NCBI GenBank assembly: GCA_047967505.1
Contig: CM106540.1
DNA length: 64,000 bases
Source: Dipteris shenzhenensis
Taxonomy: Eukaryota; Polypodiophyta; Polypodiopsida; Gleicheniales
Strand: one strand, 5' to 3'
A program made the translations under genes and the position numbers. Numbering within the stretch: position 1 is the first letter of the stretch; each line of letters begins with the position of its first letter. The notes beneath the pieces were generated by a model. The model was not told the origin of the DNA, made no database searches, and saw nothing but the letters and a program-made list of their open reading frames with translations. Below, piece after piece: positions 1 to 10,955 of this stretch.

Positions 1-1670
1 TAATAATGGCATCCACCAATAGAAGCAGCTTTGGTTGTCCAAACATCTGAATGGATCACTTCCAAAGGTCTTTTGCTCACCTTAGCATTTTTGGGAAATG
101 CATGTCTGGCCTGCTTACCCATTTGGCATGCTTCACATACCTTTTGCATTCCCTCAACTCTGAATTTAGGCAAACCTGCAACAATGTTTTTCGTTTGCAT
201 AGATTTCAGCCTTTGTATATTCACATGCCCAATGCGCTTGTGCCATATCTCAATATCTGCAATGACACCTCTCCCATGCGCAAACATAGCAGCTTTCACC
301 TCAGGCATATCAACATCCAAGGTGAACATTCTTCCATTTTTGTTGCCTTTCGCAACCAAGCGGCATTTATTTTTCAGGTCTTCAACGAAGCATCCATCAG
401 GATTAAATCTAACCTGCAGACCTTGCTCAACCATCTGGCCAACTGAAACCAGGTTCTTAGTGATTTTTGAAACATGAAGTACATCTGCCAAGTACTTTGT
501 TTTGCCATCCTGCATAGCCAATGGCACTTTACCAACCTGCGTAATTGGGTGCGCAGTATCATCACCTGTTTCAACATAACCTGGCTTATCCAAATTTTTG
601 ACATCATGAAACCACTCACCATGACTGGTCATGTGGTTAGAGGCACCTGAATCAACATACCAAACATCATTGCAAGCTGCAGCATCTCCTGACATGGAGT
701 TAACCATATGCTGCATCACAAAAAGGTGCTCATTTCTGTCGTCACCATGCCCACTTGATGATGCATAGTTGCTTTGCTGCAACTTTCCACTTTTGATGTC
801 ATTCTGCTTTTTATAGCATGTATTCTCCTTGTGTCCAGGCTTTCCACAATAATAGCATTCTGTGCTGCTATTTACTTGCTGGTTCCTTTGCCATGAACCA
901 CGGCCTCTTTGGCTCCCCCTGCCTCTAGAACTACCACGTCCTCCTCCATAGGACTGGTTTTCCTGTTGTTGCTGTTGGTTCTGATTTCCTGCACGGCCTC
1001 CAGAACGGCCTCTTCCTCTACCCCTGCCTCTACCTGTATTCGAGTAGAAAGCAGTCTCTTGAGAAGTTGAGGTGGCTGAACCACCATTCCTTTGCTCTTC
1101 ACTCAGCAAGAGAGCAATAAGTTCCTGAAAATCAGGAAATGTTTCACGGACTCCAATGGATGTCCGAAATTGTGCATAATCTTTCCCAAGACCATTCAAG
1201 GTCACGGACACTAAGTCCTCATCATCAACAGGTGCTCCAATGGAGGCAAGAGAATCTGCAAGGCCTTTCACCTTCAAGGAATACTCATTTATATTCAGAT
1301 TTTTCCTTTGCACATTGTGCAACTCCTGCTTTAGCTGCATCTTTCGTGCTTTGGTATTTGTGCTATACAGCTTCACCAATGTATCCCATGCTTCCTTAGG
1401 CGTCTCTAGATCCTGTATATGCACAATCATAGAATCTGAAATGCTAACAGATAGCCAATACAAGCATTTTCTGGCTTTTTCATGCCATTCCTTAAAGGCC
1501 TTCAATTCAGCAGGAGTGGGAGCAGTACCCAAAACTGGTTCTGCAGTTTCACCACTGATGTAATCCCAAACTCCCTTTCCCATAAGGAAGTTTGTCATCC
1601 TGAACTTCCATGCTTGGAAGTTGTTCTTGTCAAGCTTCTCACTGACAATGGTAGACAGATTCTCAGACAT
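1..1670 (-). CDS. copia gag-pol polyprotein, N-terminal 556 residues (partial)
   Basis: The ATG is at 1668-1670 on the minus strand, and I read the frame without a stop to base 1. It begins MSENLSTIVSEKLDKNNFQAW, the usual copia gag start (DUF4219/UBN2-type), followed by the gag helical core. An Arg/Gly/Gln-rich segment lies at about 1050-880. A complete CCHC zinc knuckle, CYYCGKPGHKENTC, lies at 816-857. The aspartic protease motif D-S-G-A is near 642-653 in the context WYVDSGASNHM. The GAG-pre-integrase zinc-binding segment follows (WHKRIGH ... CEACQMGKQ), then the first integrase aspartate (HSDVW) near the edge. The polyprotein would form the virus-like particle and process and integrate the cDNA. 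The long frame has no stop inside the window and is easily missed by ORF callers that need one. Confidence 0.9.
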   Translation of the reverse strand, partial: MSENLSTIVSEKLDKNNFQAWKFRMTNFLMGKGVWDYISGETAEPVLGTAPTPAELKAFKEWHEKARKCLYWLSVSISDSMIVHIQDLETPKEAWDTLVKLYSTNTKARKMQLKQELHNVQRKNLNINEYSLKVKGLADSLASIGAPVDDEDLVSVTLNGLGKDYAQFRTSIGVRETFPDFQELIALLLSEEQRNGGSATSTSQETAFYSNTGRGRGRGRGRSGGRAGNQNQQQQQENQSYGGGRGSSRGRGSQRGRGSWQRNQQVNSSTECYYCGKPGHKENTCYKKQNDIKSGKLQQSNYASSSGHGDDRNEHLFVMQHMVNSMSGDAAACNDVWYVDSGASNHMTSHGEWFHDVKNLDKPGYVETGDDTAHPITQVGKVPLAMQDGKTKYLADVLHVSKITKNLVSVGQMVEQGLQVRFNPDGCFVEDLKNKCRLVAKGNKNGRMFTLDVDMPEVKAAMFAHGRGVIADIEIWHKRIGHVNIQRLKSMQTKNIVAGLPKFRVEGMQKVCEACQMGKQARHAFPKNAKVSKRPLEVIHSDVWTTKAASIGGCHY

Positions 1671-2198
1671 TTTACAAATCACGAATTGCAACAGCAACCT
1701 GTAAACACAGCAAATGCCTCACAAGGGCAGATCTGCAACACTGACGAAAGTGGTATTTCACCACACAGTCACTTCCTAGTGACGATTTTGCATCAACAGG
1801 CAACAGGCATGAATCTGCAACTCCCAATATCTCTGCACATAGGCATACGATGCAATTTCTGTGGCACCTTTCCACCGACTAGCCGCGCGGTGGTCGCACA
1901 GCAAAAACAGGGCCTTTATCTGAGTGCCTGCGAAGAACTTCCGCCCTCAAAACGGGCCCCGAAATGGCCTCAAATCAGAAAAATAAAGTCACCAAGGGCT
2001 TCGCCCTCTCCCGCAGCATATACTGCGCTCTCGCTGCACCGCGAAGGGCCTCTCAATCTGAAGCAGTGCACTCCTGCACTTCTGGCTGTGCTACCTGCAA
2101 AGATTTGCTCCCAAACTCGAAGTAGGAAAGCAACACTGGTCCTCTTACCAGGACACCACAAACTTGGCTTTCTTTCTTGAGCTCCTTACCACGAACAA
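1671..2198 (-). other. untranslated leader of copia-1
   Basis: This is the transcribed leader between the primer-binding site and the gag ATG. Plus-strand reading frames exist here but show no recognisable protein. It probably carries packaging and dimerisation signals, which cannot be located by eye. Confidence 0.6.
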
Positions 2199-2211
2199 GG
2201 CTCTGATACCA
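2199..2211 (-). promoter_or_regulatory. primer-binding site, tRNA-Met type
   Basis: The minus strand reads TGGTATCAGAGCC directly after the LTR end. This is the standard copia primer-binding site, complementary to the 3' end of initiator tRNA-Met. It fixes the inner end of the LTR. Confidence 0.9.
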
Positions 2212-2508
2212 TGTAAAGAAAGAGGGAGAAAGATAGGAGACTCAAGTTCAGCTTTCTTCACAACACACAAAAGAGAGAGGACACAAGGTTGGAGGGTGAA
2301 GCCTTTCTTCACTTTTGCACACAACAACTATACAATAGAAGAGGGAAATACCCTATATGTCAAAACCTAGAATACGTGGTTCATATGTGAACCCAAACCA
2401 AAACATACGTGGTAGTCTAACTACACCACGAGTACAACTAACATAGACGGTGACATAAATGATAGTCATCCAGGAGATATGTCAGGGATAGAGCTTGATA
2501 TCTCAACA
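2212..2508 (-). repeat. 5' LTR of copia-1 (about 297 bp)
   Basis: On the minus strand it begins TGTTGAGATATCAAGC at 2508 and ends TTCTTTACA at 2212, giving TG...CA termini with the primer-binding site immediately next. The inner boundary is firm. The outer one rests on the TG terminus only, because the partner LTR and its flank lie outside the window. A TATA-like sequence (TTGTATAGT) lies near 2326-2336 on the minus strand, so transcription would run leftwards. Confidence 0.75.
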
Positions 2509-4324
2509 TAGTACTCTTGGCATTTGGCAATTCATCACACAGTGTGACACTTGGTAGAGTGATCCTCCTTAGATTTGGGATTGTTGCACATGCCTTACAC
2601 ATTGCTACTCCCGACACTCAGTTGTCATCATTAGATTACAGGCTTGATCCTTGGCATACACGTAGTTCTCACATGACTTGGTTCTGACAGTTTAGCGTAA
2701 GCCCCCCCCCGGTGGAAGCTCACACGGTGTTATCATGGGTATACACTCTCGTCGGTACACGGGTAAGCCTCTTGGATAGAGCACCAGACCGCCTCCAGCA
2801 TGGAGTTATCCACATCACATAGTTGATGATACACTAGTCATGACTTCAGTCTATGAGATTCATGAGTGGAAAGAGAACCTTCTTCGACCATTTATTGCCA
2901 CAGGGTATGTTCCAGTTTATGACACTGACTTGAGCCTCCTTGATCTCAAGAGATTAGATGTAGATGCTTTGGATGCTAGCATGGATCAGCCTACAGTTTC
3001 TCATCATGCACCCTTCTTGGTAAGCCCTCAGCATAAGGCACATTCAGCAGTAAGCCCTCCACACAAGGCAAATTTGGCGCTAAGTCCTCAGTACGAGGCA
3101 GTCCCATTTACATCAGAACTATCTAATTCCAATGATATATAGCCATCACATTCATGCATGGATCCGACTCCATTTACTATCATACCAGATGATGGAGATA
3201 CTTAGTAGGAGTTCACCAGTGATCATGTAGCCTTACAGCAGGTAAGTCCTTAATATGAGGGACTCACATATTCTGCCGCATGCAAAGATATATGCCCACA
3301 GCTCTTCAGGTGATTCCATTTTAGCATCCATCATTGATGCTTTCACCTTTGACATAGAGCATACCTTGGACACATTTTCCTTCAGCAATATAGATCATCA
3401 GACTAGTCTTCAGGACATTCCAGCATTGGCATAGTCATGCCACATTGCACCGCATGCATGCTGATGTCATATGCCATGTAACCAACCTATTGACATCAGC
3501 ATTGCCACATCATCATCCACATCAGCAAGTCCACATCATCTTCCATGTCATTAGGGTTGACCAATCAATTGCCACATCATCTTGTTCAGTCTCAGTAGTG
3601 CCACATCATTACCACATGGCACTGACCCCTATAGGCACTGGATCCCTACCACAGGCACACTGTTCACACTGCATGTGAACCCACCTGCCACCTTAGCACA
3701 GGGCTCCACAGGCATAGTCCCTACTAGGCACAATCTCACTGCATGTGATCCCCTGAGTGCCACATCATCATTGAGCACTTCGTACCCTTTTTTACTGCTC
3801 CACCTAGATCAAGCCGTATCTCGATCCAGGAAGAATTTGAGGGCGCTCCAAAAAGGAAAATCACTCGATTTTCTATGCTCTATGCACTTGTCACATCACG
3901 TGCATATTTTAGCACAAGTATCACTCACTTTTGAGCCTTGCTAACAAATCCACTTCCTACATGCACATCAGCCTCTACATCGATGCATCTAACCCATCAC
4001 ATAAAAAGAACGAAAGAAAAAGAAATTCTTTGATGTTCTTTTCTTCAATCGATGGTTGGTCTAGATCTAGATCAAAGTAGACTAGATTACCATAGTGGAG
4101 ACGATTTGAATTTCTCTAAGTTGCTAATCTAAGCCATGCCCAAAATTCCCAACTAGTTCCTACTCGGAGTCAGTCCCTACACTCACATGCGGTTTCACAC
4201 TCATTACATTTTCTGAAACCCTATCATCTTCGGATCAGTGTGAGCAGTCTTCAGTGGTATTGGCACATTGTATCAGTGGGCAGATTGTAGACTATTGCAC
4301 ATTTTCATGTCACATTGCCATCAT
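2509..4324. other. no recognised gene; repeat-derived DNA
   Basis: A frame at 2840-3142 contains a 10-residue repeat but resembles no family I know. From about 3440 to 3620 the motif CACATCA recurs many times in a loosely repeated array, as seen in plant LTR or leader regions. This may be the decayed 5' end of the plus-strand copia element that starts its gag at 4525, but I found no clear LTR ends or primer-binding site. Confidence 0.5.
3020..3109 (+). repeat. three tandem copies of a 30-bp repeat
   Basis: Copies start at 3020, 3050 and 3080, each beginning with a variant of GTAAGCCCTCA. A diverged fourth copy is near 3241. In the frame 2840-3142 they encode a decapeptide repeat (SPQHKAHSAV, SPPHKANLAL, SPQYEAVPFT). 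The period is a multiple of three, but there is no other evidence of coding. Confidence 0.8.
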
Positions 4325-4524
4325 TATAAAGCCTTTAATCATGCTATTTTTCTAGTAGCCTCTTGGCTATTCTCGACATAATTTTTCACAAGCCTTGTAA
4401 CAGATCGGATTATATAATTCAGTTTTACCTTCACTGACAGATCAAATTTCACTTGCTACAATCAGTGTTTTGCAGTTGATACAGCCAGTGATTTCACAGA
4501 CAATTTGAGTTCATTTCTTGCACC

Positions 4525-4989
4525 ATGTCTATGACTAGCAACCTCAATCTAGAGGCATTTGCTAAGCTAGACAACTCCAATTACGACACATGGAAATATC
4601 GAATGGATACCATTCTTGTACTTCAGGGCAAATGGGAGTATGTCAATGGATCTACACCTAGACCATTGGAAAATCTAGCTAGCAGTAGCTCAACTCTACC
4701 TGTTATCACAGCACGAGTAGTGGGATCTCTAGCTACACCAATAGTTTTCACACCTGTAATAGATCCTGCCATTGCCCGGGCACAGTCAGAATGGGACAAG
4801 AAAGACAAGTATGCATATCATCTAGTCAAGCAGAATGTGCAAGATGTCATGCTAGGACAACTCAACATTGTCAAGACATCAAAAGAAGCATGGGATATGT
4901 TTGTAGCTCTCTACGAGTCCAAGAACACTTCCAAGATTCTCACACTGAGAAACCAAATCAACCAGTTTTTTCGCAAACAACAACAATGA
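4525..4989 (+). pseudogene. copia gag N-terminus
   Basis: The frame starts MSMTSNLNLEAFAKLDNSNY and continues DTWKYRMDTILVLQGKWEYV, the copia gag N-terminal signature, then EAWDMFVALYESKN of the UBN2 core, and stops at 4987-4989 inside the core. No zinc knuckle follows and protease is missing, so this is a truncated remnant. A TATA-like TATAAAG lies near 4326 upstream. Confidence 0.8.
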
Positions 4990-5340
4990 ATCTGATCATG
5001 CTTACGTACTCAGAATCAAAGATTAAAACAATTAACTCACATCAGTAGGAGAGACTATGAATCTCATTAGCAAATGGCACCATTGTTGCAATGCATAACT
5101 CTATGTAGGATCTTCAAAGGAAGAACAAGGATCTTCATGATAAAGCCAAAGCATTGGACTTGGAGCAAAATGCATTAGACTTGGAGCGACATAAATTAGA
5201 AGAGTCACTTTGTACGCTAGATGAAACCAAAAAAGCCTTGGAAATATCTATATATAATCAAGTTCAATGAGCCATAGAGAAGAAATGAGAGAAGGCAGAA
5301 GAACGAATGCAAAAGAACAAAAAGATCAAATTCATGAGAT

Positions 5341-6081
5341 TAGACAAAGGAGGTGAGTACATGTCTTCAGCAGCATTCGAAGACAATTCACTTGTGCAGA
5401 TACTCCTCAGTAGAATGCAAGAACTATTTGCTTAATTGGCTTCCAACTAAACCGATTCAGGGTATGACACCTTATGAAGCATTCAATGGACACAAGCCAC
5501 ACATTGGGCATCTCTGCATATTTGGTTGCATAGCATATGCCCACATACATGACGACCATTGCAGAAAATTGGATGCGAAGTCACATAAATGCATCAAGCT
5601 TGGCTATAGTGAAGAAAGCAAAGCATACAAGTTGTATGATCCCAAAGGTCATTATCTCTAGAGATGTAATCTTTGATGAGGAATCAGAATGGAAAACCTC
5701 AAATACACAGGAGATAGATGCACCAATTACTCAGTCATCTATAGAAAAGGTTAATAAAGAAGAGCATGAATTGCCAGAAGCACCCCAAGAAGAACTGTAG
5801 TAACTCAGACGATCTATTAGGGAAAGCAGATCTCCAGCCAGATTGACATATGCTCAAAAAGGCAAAGCAGTTCAGGTTGAAACCACCAACTATTCTCTTA
5901 TGACTACCATCATGGCTACAGAAGAGCCAGTGTACTTCAAAGATGCAGTTGACAAGCCAAAATGGCAAACTGCTATGAATGAAGAAATGGATGCTTTGTA
6001 CAAGAATAATACTTGGGAATTATGCGACCTTCCACCAGGAAAGATGGCCATAGCAAACAAATGGGTATACAAAGTGAAGGT
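5341..6081 (+). pseudogene. copia integrase C-terminus and start of reverse transcriptase
   Basis: Frames with breaks at about 5660 and 5800 spell the end of copia integrase (TPYEAFNGHKPHIGHLCIFG ... KCIKLGYSEESKAYKLYDP), a spacer (RDVIFDEESEW), then the N-terminus of the reverse transcriptase (KWQTAMNEEMDALYKNNTWE). It ends abruptly at about 6081, where a minus-strand gypsy-like sequence begins. The integrase catalytic core and protease are missing between this piece and the gag at 4525-4989. It is a dead internal-deletion derivative. Confidence 0.8.
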
Positions 6082-6099
6082 TATGTATTGGTTACTTAT

Positions 6100-6303
6100 T
6101 TAAAAAAACATTTTCTTTGGTACCATGACTACTGGTAAACACCATTTGGACACCATTACTGGGAAAATTAGTCCTACCTCTAACAATTTCTTGCATTGTA
6201 CATAGAAAATCTCTTGTAACCTATCCCCTAATCTCCTATAGAGCCATTGGACTAGCTTAGTATTTGGTCTTAGGGGTTTTGACATTCCACCTTTGACAAG
6301 CAA
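6100..6303 (-). pseudogene. gypsy reverse transcriptase N-terminal fragment
   Basis: The minus-strand frame includes LLEVGLIFPVMVSKWCLPVV followed by MVPKK, which fits the gypsy RT start (in family terms a KLLEAGFIYP...VPKK pattern). It is cut by the copia piece on its left. It lies beyond the gypsy integrase remnant at 6790-6960, so it probably belongs to a different gypsy copy. Confidence 0.5.
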
Positions 6304-6789
6304 TCCCCTTTAAGGTTCTTATAAGACTAAGTGCATAAAGATAATAAATTAAAAGGGATTCAACTAGACTTGGTGCGTGATTACCTCAACATGCAATCAT
6401 CAAACCGCCATTGATAATGAGTTTGTGTGGTAGTTGAAAATTCTTCAAACTAAGGGTGGATTCAAAAGAGGATCATACTAATATCAAAGATTCCATATGA
6501 TTAATAATGATCACATAGACATCAAAACACTTCTAGATGGATCACGAACGCCTAATCTTGTATCTTTTTGGAATCTTCACACTTGATCAATTTAGCACTA
6601 ATGTCTGTTGGCTTCCCCTTACGGATAATTCAAGTCCCATTGCCACTGGGGCTCTAGGTTGAAATCCATACATCATCATGAATGGACTAAAACCTATAGT
6701 ACTTGAATGTTTAGCACTATTATTTGCAAATTCTAATATGGGAAAATACTTAGTTTGGCACTGTTATTTGCAAACTAATATGGCAAACT
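6304..6789. other. no gene recognised
   Basis: AT-rich, probably decayed gypsy sequence. I see no readable protein and no repeat boundary. Confidence 0.4.
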
Positions 6790-6960
6790 AATTTGCAATT
6801 AGTTTGACATTTACTTACATATGCTCGAAGCATATCCTCAATGATCTGATTGACCCTTTTAGTTTGACCATTACTCTGTGGATGATTCGCAGTGCTCAAA
6901 TTCAACACAGTTTCCAACCTCATAGACATAGCCTTCTAAAAATGGCTGTTAAATTTGTTG
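6790..6960 (-). pseudogene. gypsy integrase core remnant
   Basis: Minus-strand translation contains STANHPQSNGQTKRVNQIIE followed by DMLRAYV, the end of the gypsy integrase catalytic core including the glutamate-containing helix region. Frame breaks surround it. It fits as the downstream part of the minus-strand gypsy element whose RT is at 8480-9240. Confidence 0.7.
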
Positions 6961-6999
6961 TTCATTTGCATAATGACTGTGACTAGAATGTCCACCACG

Positions 7000-7430
7000 A
7001 TGATTTCCTCTTTCGCACGAATTCCCTCAATTATTGCTAGATTGATCGCCTTGGTCATATTGCTTCTTGCGGCAATATCTTTCATAGTGTCCAAACTTGT
7101 GATAGTAGTTGCACTGAATGTTTGTCACGTTGGTGGATTCATTCCCTCATCCTTGTAATCTTCCTCGGTTGGAATGATTTCCTCTTTGCTGATGTTGATT
7201 TTGACTTGGTGATGATTTTGTTGCTGATGATGACCACTTCGCACCACTAGTGGGTGCCAATGCATCCATGTTATGTAAGTACCTTCTTTTCCTATCCTTC
7301 AATCCCAAAGGTGTTTCTTTTGAGGCCCTACGAATCCTAGTAGAAGCGCTAAAAAGGAGGGCCTCTCCACCCCCAGCATTCCAACACAGAGTCATGCCGC
7401 CTCTATGTTTTTGGTAATCCCACAATAAAT
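7000..7430 (-). pseudogene. copia-like gag C-terminus with damaged zinc knuckle
   Basis: Minus-strand frames carry a Gln/Asn/Arg/Gly-rich stretch (QNQHQQRGNHSNRGRLQG) followed at 7072-7113 by CNYYHKFGHYERYC. This fits the CX2CX4HX4C spacing of a retroviral-type knuckle with the second cysteine changed to tyrosine. Such a gag tail does not belong between gypsy RNase H and integrase, so it is probably a separate insertion. Confidence 0.55.
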
Positions 7431-8167
7431 TCCATGGAGATGCTTTCCCATTTGCCAGATGGAATCTCCAATGGGTGTAGGAGGCCTCCTACCTTAAGGT
7501 GTTTAGCCTTATTGACTTGGCATTTTTGGCCAAAAGAATTGCCTCTTTAGAAGCACATACGTCTTCTGAATTCTTGAGCGTCTAGCACTCAGACTATCAT
7601 GACACTGAAATAGAATTTGGTGTCCAATGTCATTATTATCTTGGACACATACTGTGCCCTTATAGAGCAAGTAGCCATCCTCAATAGTATATTTTTTCCA
7701 CTTGAGTCCTTTATTACCAACATGTGATGTGTCACCATTTCCATGTGACTCCTAAGTGAAAGCCTCTTGATTAGTTGGATCCCTCTTCACAATTGCTTTC
7801 CATGTTTCAGGAAAAGTGAGGATCAAACTCACCTTTTCCTTTTAAGGACTCTAGGAAATCATTTTGAAATTGAGTAAAACTTAATTCATTAACAATTGGC
7901 ATTTAGCTAAGGGAGTATGCGACCACATTGAACTTCCCCTTCCGATAGATATGTGAGTTGTATATCAAACTCTTGCATTATTTTAGCCCATCAACTTTTC
8001 TACCTTTAAGCTCTAGCAGATTGCAAATCCACTTAATACTTTCTTGATCAAAGATGATCACGAATTTGGCTCCATACAAATAGTGCCTCCTTCAAAGCAT
8101 AGACTATGGCATATAGTTTCTCCTCATATGCTGAGCAATTCAGTTGGGCACGGTCTAACTCTTGCTT
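7431..8167. other. decayed gypsy RNase H to integrase region
   Basis: No clear frame survives. The minus strand next to 8168 gives fragments such as YAEEKLYAIVYAL that suit the end of gypsy RNase H. The rest is not readable. Confidence 0.4.
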
Positions 8168-9240
8168 TCAAAAGCCACTAGTCGACCATTTTTTATAAAA
8201 GTACTGCCCCAACAGCAAAATCACTGGCCTCTGTCTCAACACGAATGGTTCATTGGGATCCACTACCTTTAACACAGGAGCTGATGCTATAGCTATTTTT
8301 AAATTTTCAAAGCTCCTCTTTTGAGGCTCATCCCATATGAAGGTGCTTCCCTTCCCCTTAAGCTGGTCCATCATTGAAACAACAATCTCAGCATAATCGT
8401 GGATGAATCTTCTATAGAATCCAGACAAACCCAAGAATATATGTAATCCTTCTAGATTTGTAGGATCTGGCCATTCCAATATGGCCCTTAACTTTTTTAG
8501 GATCCATTCAAATCCCTTCTATATGTCCCAAGTACTTTAATTCTTTTGCAAATAATTCACCTTTGGATTCTTTAGCAAAAAGTGAGTTATCTCTAAGCAA
8601 CTGGAATAGTTTTCACAAATGTTCCTAATGATTTTTTCTAGTGTTACTATAAATAAGTATATCATCTAAAAATACTATAGCAAATTTTCGTAAATATGGC
8701 CTTAAGACACTATTCATAAGTGTCATGAAAGTTGCTGGAGCATTTGTTAACCCAAATGGCATTACTTTAAACTGATAATGCCCATACCTAGTACAAAATG
8801 ATGTCTGAGGGACATCCTCTTCTCTAATTCATACTTGGTGATATCCTGACCTTAAATCAATTTTAGTAGAATATTTTGACCCTTGCAATTGATCAAAGAG
8901 TTCATCAATGTGAGGCATAGGATACTTATTTTTTATGGTGATTTTATTTAGTGCTTGATCATCTATGAATAAACGTATAGTACTATCCTTTTTCTTCACC
9001 ACCAGTAAAACTGGTGTAGACCAAGGTGAACTACGGTTGAATTTGGCCCTTCCTAAGGAATTAGTTAATTGTCTCCCGACCTCAAGTTCCTCCATTTGAC
9101 TAAGCCTATATGGAGGTTTACAAATAGGGGTGGATCCAAGAATTATGTTTATTTTATGATCTACTTCTCTCTCAGGGGGCAAACCATCAGGCAAATCAAC
9201 CAAAAAAGCATCTTTAATTTGAACCATTACTTTTTAACAT
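8168..9240 (-). pseudogene. gypsy reverse transcriptase and RNase H
   Basis: The minus strand reads RT from about 9240: [40 protein letters not shown], then [11 protein letters not shown]. The same frame then continues through an in-frame TGA to [20 protein letters not shown] and the catalytic box FLDD at 8661-8672 (the usual box is Y/F-x-D-D). Further stops follow, and a frameshift lies near 8480. The frame 8479-8168 then gives the connection and RNase H start (HIFLGLSGFYRRFIHDYAEI). The RT catalytic residues survive but stops and the shift kill the element. At least two stops (after HQV and after HL) sit where the family has arginine, as expected from CGA-to-TGA changes. Confidence 0.85.
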
Positions 9241-9504
9241 GATTAAAAACAAGGTTGCTTCTTTCTGATGCAGAAGACATAAAATCACCAATAAAAGTAA
9301 GTTCACAAAAATATATACCTAGCATTCTTGTTGGTATAGCAGTCGTTCCAATTCCATCGAACAAATAAGAGGAGAGTTAGCACATCATATTCTCCCTGAA
9401 TCTGGAAGACTCTACCTTCTTTTTTCAAACATAATGGAGTTATTTAGATAACTCCAATGTAAGCTATGCTTATACAACCATTCTCGACCAAGAACAACAT
9501 TTGT

Positions 9505-9726
9505 TCAATCAAGATGCATAATTTGGAAATCCAACGCATCCTGATAATCTTGGAATTCCACCTCTACACCATGAATCATGGTGTCCCCAACCTTTTTATC
9601 ATTGCCCTTTGCTAAAGAGACCACATATTTATGGTCACTTGGACTCACTGGCAACTTTAATTTCTTAATTTGTGAGTAGTTTAAGAAATTATGTGTTGCG
9701 CTATCATCAACCATAATTCTTACCCC
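9505..9726 (-). pseudogene. gypsy aspartic protease remnant
   Basis: The minus strand reads VRIMVDDSATHNFLNYSQIK followed by KLKLPV, the retropepsin start of gypsy elements. The family motif D-S/T-G-A appears here as D-D-S-A, so the catalytic triplet is lost. The frame stops at 9505. Confidence 0.75.
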
Positions 9727-9936
9727 TTGCCCCTTTATTTTTCCATTAAATCATGAGGACCAAAGGTGGGCTACCACATTTCCGATGATAGATAGTACAT
9801 GTGGGTGCTATCCTCATGATAGACCTCTACCTCAATGTACTTTTCAATACCATTAAAGTGGCAACACGTGCAAGGCACCACATGTAATTGTTTTTGTGGA
9901 GGCCTTTTTTGGCCTTAGCTCTCGCCTATTTGTTTT

Positions 9937-10955
9937 AGGGCAGTTCCAAGCAGCATGGTCTTTGCTCAATCATTTGAAGCAAAGATTTTCCTACTTGGCC
10001 CTTTCATAATCCTCTTTCTTCAAGAGAGGATATTTTGGTGTTTGAGGTTTTGTAGGTGGTGCCTGACAAGCCTCCTTCTTAAATTGCCCCTTCCTTTTGA
10101 ATTGGAAAATTTGTTGAACTTAGGAGCAAAATCTATTTGTTCCAAAGTTCTAGCTTTGGATTTTCCCGTTGTATCGTCGTATGTTTAGACATACTTAAGT
10201 GCCTTTGAGACCTCTTTGGATTTTCCCATTGTATCGTTGTATGTTTGGGCATACTTAAGTGCATTTGAGATTCCTTTTAGCTTAAAGACTACCTCCCTAT
10301 AATACGATATGTAATGGACTAGAGTGTTCTTACCCATAGCACAATTTTCATAAGCCTCCCAAGCTCTTTCTAACTCATTTTTAGGTAAAAATTATTTTAA
10401 GAAGGCTTGTTCAAATTCAACCCAATACCTAGGAATTCTATCATTTTCCTTGAGGCTCATCCATCATTTATAGGCCTTAATTCCATAGGAAAGACTCATT
10501 TCCATGACGTGATTTTCAAGAGGGGTATTCCCAATTTTTGCCATTTTTGCAAGAACATATTTATCGCATCCCTGTTGCATTCTTTCTCTTTCCCATTAAA
10601 AATTGGTGGTTTCAGGTCCTTAAGAATATTAGAGGTTTCTTTAAGTCGAAAGGTGGACCTCTCAACTTGGCTAGGAGGAGTAAATGATTGTGCCATAGGA
10701 GTTATCAATTAAAAATCAGATAGCTTGGTTATGGCTTTACTTAGGGACTTCAATGTGTCATTAATAGTTCCTAACTTTTGGGTTTTAATGAATTCTGAAT
10801 ATGGAATTACATAATCACCATAGTCTATGTCTTCCATTTTCACATTGAGTTTCATTACACACTTCCTCATGTGTTTTTTCTTCAACTATAGCTTTTCCTT
10901 TTCTAGCCCTTTCCTCGCTCTCCCTAGTCATTTCATCCCTTTTTGGAGTTGACAT
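9937..10955 (-). pseudogene. gypsy gag remnant
   Basis: A minus-strand ATG at about 10955 opens MSTPKRDEMTRESEERARKG. Downstream frames read FNGKEKECNRDAINMFLQKW and FLPKNELERAWEAYENCAMG, matching the retrotrans_gag core. Several stops interrupt it. A CX2CX4HX4C knuckle at 9940-9981 has its second cysteine codon replaced by TGA at 9970-9972. It lies upstream of the protease and RT remnants at 9726-8168 in the same orientation, so these form one element without recognisable LTRs. Confidence 0.75.
10154..10273 (-). repeat. 60-bp tandem duplication inside gypsy gag
   Basis: Two copies start at 10154 and 10214, about 90% alike by eye (CTTTGGATTTTCCC...). On the minus strand they encode two versions of a 20-residue block around ALKYAQTYNDTMGKSK and ALKYV-stop-TYDDTTGKSK. 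The duplication is in frame, and one copy has a TAG where the other has CAA or CAG. Confidence 0.8.

Larger units (their letters stand above)
1..2508 (-). mobile_element. Ty1/copia retrotransposon copia-1, 5' part
   Basis: Read on the minus strand, this stretch has in order an LTR (2508 to 2212), a primer-binding site matching the 3' end of initiator tRNA-Met, a leader of about 530 bases, and an uninterrupted gag-pol frame. It runs off the left edge inside integrase, so reverse transcriptase, RNase H, the second LTR and the target-site duplication are not visible. The lack of stops or frameshifts across gag, protease and the start of integrase sets it apart from every other LTR element in the window and suggests a recent insertion. 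Confidence 0.9.

Noticed and set aside
1482-2180. 232-residue plus-strand frame
   Set aside because: It is antisense to the copia-1 gag start and leader and has no domain of its own.
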